Source of the DNA: JBLMZW01 sp050259035
GTDB taxonomy: Bacteria > Bacillota > Syntrophomonadia > Syntrophomonadales > DTU052
Direction of reading: 5' to 3'
Assembly: GCA_050259035.1 (NCBI GenBank)
Contig: JBLMZW010000176.1
Location: 1 to 6,833 of the forward strand
Length of the DNA: 6,833 nt
Of this stretch, positions 5,199 through 6,833 are shown in pieces; position 1 is the stretch's first letter, and each line of letters begins with the position of its first letter. Under the pieces are notes generated by a model. The model saw only the letters and a list, made by a program, of their open reading frames with translations. It was not told the origin of the DNA and made no database searches. Position numbers and translations under genes: made by a program.

Positions 5199-6833
5199 TT
5201 AGCGCTTTTCCAGCAAGCTTCTAACACATACAACCGCCGCTCGGGCATCTCCCGAATATCCATCGGCCCCGATCTTTTCCGCATACTCGGGTGTCAAGAC
5301 CGCCCCACCAACCACTACCCGGGCCGACAGCCCACGGCTTTTGACCAGTTGAATTACTTCCCCCATACGGGGCATGGTGGTCGTCATCAACGCCGAGAGT
5401 CCGACTACCTGAGCCTGTTCCTTTTCCGCTATTTCCACAATTTTTTCCGCTGGCACATCTTTTCCCAGGTCAATCACCCGGTAACCGTAGTTCTCCAGCA
5501 TAATGCTTACTATGTTTTTCCCAATGTCGTGAATGTCGCCTTCCACAGTAGCTAGAATTATGGTTTCTTTTTGCTCCTGACTGGATTCCGACATCAGCGG
5601 TTTAAGATAACTGAAGGCCTCTTTCATGGTTTCGGCCGAAAGCATCAACTGGGGCAGGAAATACACTTTTCGTTCGTATAGCTCGCCGACTTCCTCGATC
5701 CCGGGAATAAGGCAGGTATTGATAATAGTCATCGGGTCATTCCCGGCCGCCATGGCCTCCTTAACCAGGTTAACTACCTGACTCTTTTGTCCCTTGATGA
5801 CCGACTCTCTGATTTTCTGATTTATCCCTGAGGGGGAGTCATTCTGGGGTGTAGCCTCAGCCGGGGAACCTTTCTTATCTATAACAACACTAACGTTTTT
5901 ATTCTTGTACTCCTCTATATATCTGCTACAATGGCTGTCCCGGTTCAATAAAACTGCGGCCGCTCTGGTCGCCTCCTGCATCCTTTCGTCGAACGGGTTC
6001 ATGATAGGAAGATCCAGCCCAGAGCCCCAGGCCATAGCCAGATAGGTTGAATTCAAAATCTCCCTGGCAGGCAGGCCATGGGAAACATTGCTGACTCCCA
6101 GAACCGCTCCAACACCTAGCTTACTCTTAACCATTCGCAGGGTTTCGATAGTCTCCATCACTTGCTCCTGCTCCGCGCTCGCTGTCTTAACCAGGCAATC
6201 GATATATATATCCTCGTCTCGGAGCCCTATTTCACGGGCTCGCCTATATATTTTTTCCGCTACCCGTAATCTTTCTTCAGCGGAGGATGGTATCCCTTTT
6301 TCATCCAGGCATAGTCCTAAAACAGCCGCTCCATACTTTTTGGCCAGAGGTAAAACTGTTTCCAGGTTTTTCGCCTCACCGGTGGTGGAGTTAATTAAGG
6401 GGCGCCCAACAAAAGACTTTAAAGCGGCTTCCATGGCCTGAGGATTGGTAGAATCAATGGAAATCGGGACATCAACCGCGGCTTGGATCTCCAGAACCGC
6501 TTTGGTCATAGCCGCCGGTTCATCTATACCCGGAACTCCCATATTCACATCCAATATAGGAGCACCCGCTTCCACTTGCTTTCTTGCCTCGTCAACTACT
6601 ATCTCCATCCGGTCTTCCCGGATATCTTCCGCCAGCTTCTTACGGGCGGTGGGGTTTATCCTTTCTCCGATAAATGCCGGGTAGCTGTTATTATTAATAA
6701 ATACCGACCGGGAACGGGAACAAAAGGCCCAGTTCCTGCTGACCGTTCGGGCTACTGGAACACTCCCTTTAAGGGCTTCGGCCATCGCCTTTATATGATC
6801 AGGAGTGGTGCCACAACAGCCGCCGATGATATT
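5199..6833 (-). CDS. metH: Cobalamin-dependent methionine synthase, 5' end outside the window
   Basis: It transfers a methyl group from methyl-tetrahydrofolate via methylcobalamin to homocysteine, giving methionine. The gene is partial: 544 residues are visible and the reading frame is open to the window's right edge. Counted from the first visible residue, the end of the homocysteine-binding domain shows the zinc motif GGCCGTTPDHI (4-14). A pterin-binding TIM barrel follows (about 53-300: GERINPT, ISIDSTNP, INSTTGE, VSNVSHGLP, DLPIMNPFDERM). After a hydrophilic linker (about 310-336) come the cobalamin cap (about 337-415) and the B12-binding Rossmann domain (about 423-544) with GDIHDIGKN, whose His435 should be the lower cobalt ligand. 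The C-terminal AdoMet-dependent reactivation domain is absent: the stop follows the B12 domain. GERINPTA has Ala where Gly is more usual. The Met at 6785 is internal and not the start. The stop codon lies in the ribosome binding site of the HcyBio gene, so MetH and the homocysteine genes appear to share a transcript. Confidence 0.95.
   Translation of the reverse strand, partial: NIIGGCCGTTPDHIKAMAEALKGSVPVARTVSRNWAFCSRSRSVFINNNSYPAFIGERINPTARKKLAEDIREDRMEIVVDEARKQVEAGAPILDVNMGVPGIDEPAAMTKAVLEIQAAVDVPISIDSTNPQAMEAALKSFVGRPLINSTTGEAKNLETVLPLAKKYGAAVLGLCLDEKGIPSSAEERLRVAEKIYRRAREIGLRDEDIYIDCLVKTASAEQEQVMETIETLRMVKSKLGVGAVLGVSNVSHGLPAREILNSTYLAMAWGSGLDLPIMNPFDERMQEATRAAAVLLNRDSHCSRYIEEYKNKNVSVVIDKKGSPAEATPQNDSPSGINQKIRESVIKGQKSQVVNLVKEAMAAGNDPMTIINTCLIPGIEEVGELYERKVYFLPQLMLSAETMKEAFSYLKPLMSESSQEQKETIILATVEGDIHDIGKNIVSIMLENYGYRVIDLGKDVPAEKIVEIAEKEQAQVVGLSALMTTTMPRMGEVIQLVKSRGLSARVVVGGAVLTPEYAEKIGADGYSGDARAAVVCVRSLLEKR

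Noticed and set aside
4989..5555. A 188-codon plus-strand reading frame across the metH/HcyBio junction
   Set aside because: It is antisense to two well-supported genes, and its protein has the composition of a shadow frame with no recognisable domain.

Overview
The window looks like a chromosomal segment of a strictly anaerobic Gram-positive bacterium, most likely a Clostridia-type Firmicute; this is inferred, not proven. The pointers are strong AGGAGG-type ribosome binding sites, GTG starts with tight gene packing, a CtsR-like heat-shock operator, and a sulfide-assimilating homocysteine gene set known mainly from methanogens and anaerobic bacteria. Base composition is intermediate, and no mobile-element gene is intact here.

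Layout. Positions 1-549 hold no protein gene. This stretch contains several hairpins, a structured block at about 147-350 that could be the 5' part of a decayed group II intron, an imperfect inverted repeat, and then the promoter, CtsR-like operator and ribosome binding site of a small heat-shock protein gene (Hsp20, 550-1029, +). A strong two-way terminator (1042-1066) separates it from everything to its right, which lies on the minus strand and is transcribed towards it.

Minus strand, in transcription order: metH (enters from beyond the right edge, ends at 5199), a HcyBio/DUF39 protein (5183-3960), a NIL-domain 2[4Fe-4S] ferredoxin (3955-3521), a UPF0280/COG2122 ApbE-like protein (3521-2760), nadE (2659-1937) and yebC (1850-1095). 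The first four are packed with gaps of 15 nt, 4 nt and a 1-nt overlap, and each ribosome binding site seen overlaps the preceding stop codon. They are almost certainly one transcription unit. nadE follows after 100 nt. yebC follows after 86 nt that contain a good promoter of its own.

How they work together. HcyBio, the NIL-ferredoxin and UPF0280 match the three protein families linked to direct, reductive incorporation of sulfide into aspartate semialdehyde to give homocysteine, bypassing O-acylhomoserine chemistry. MetH then methylates homocysteine from methyl-tetrahydrofolate using cobalamin. The block can therefore be read as one sulfide-to-methionine module. MetH stops directly after its cobalamin domain and lacks the usual reactivation domain, so a separate reactivation protein is expected elsewhere. 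nadE (NAD synthesis) and yebC (translation factor) have no clear role in this module and are probably just neighbours.
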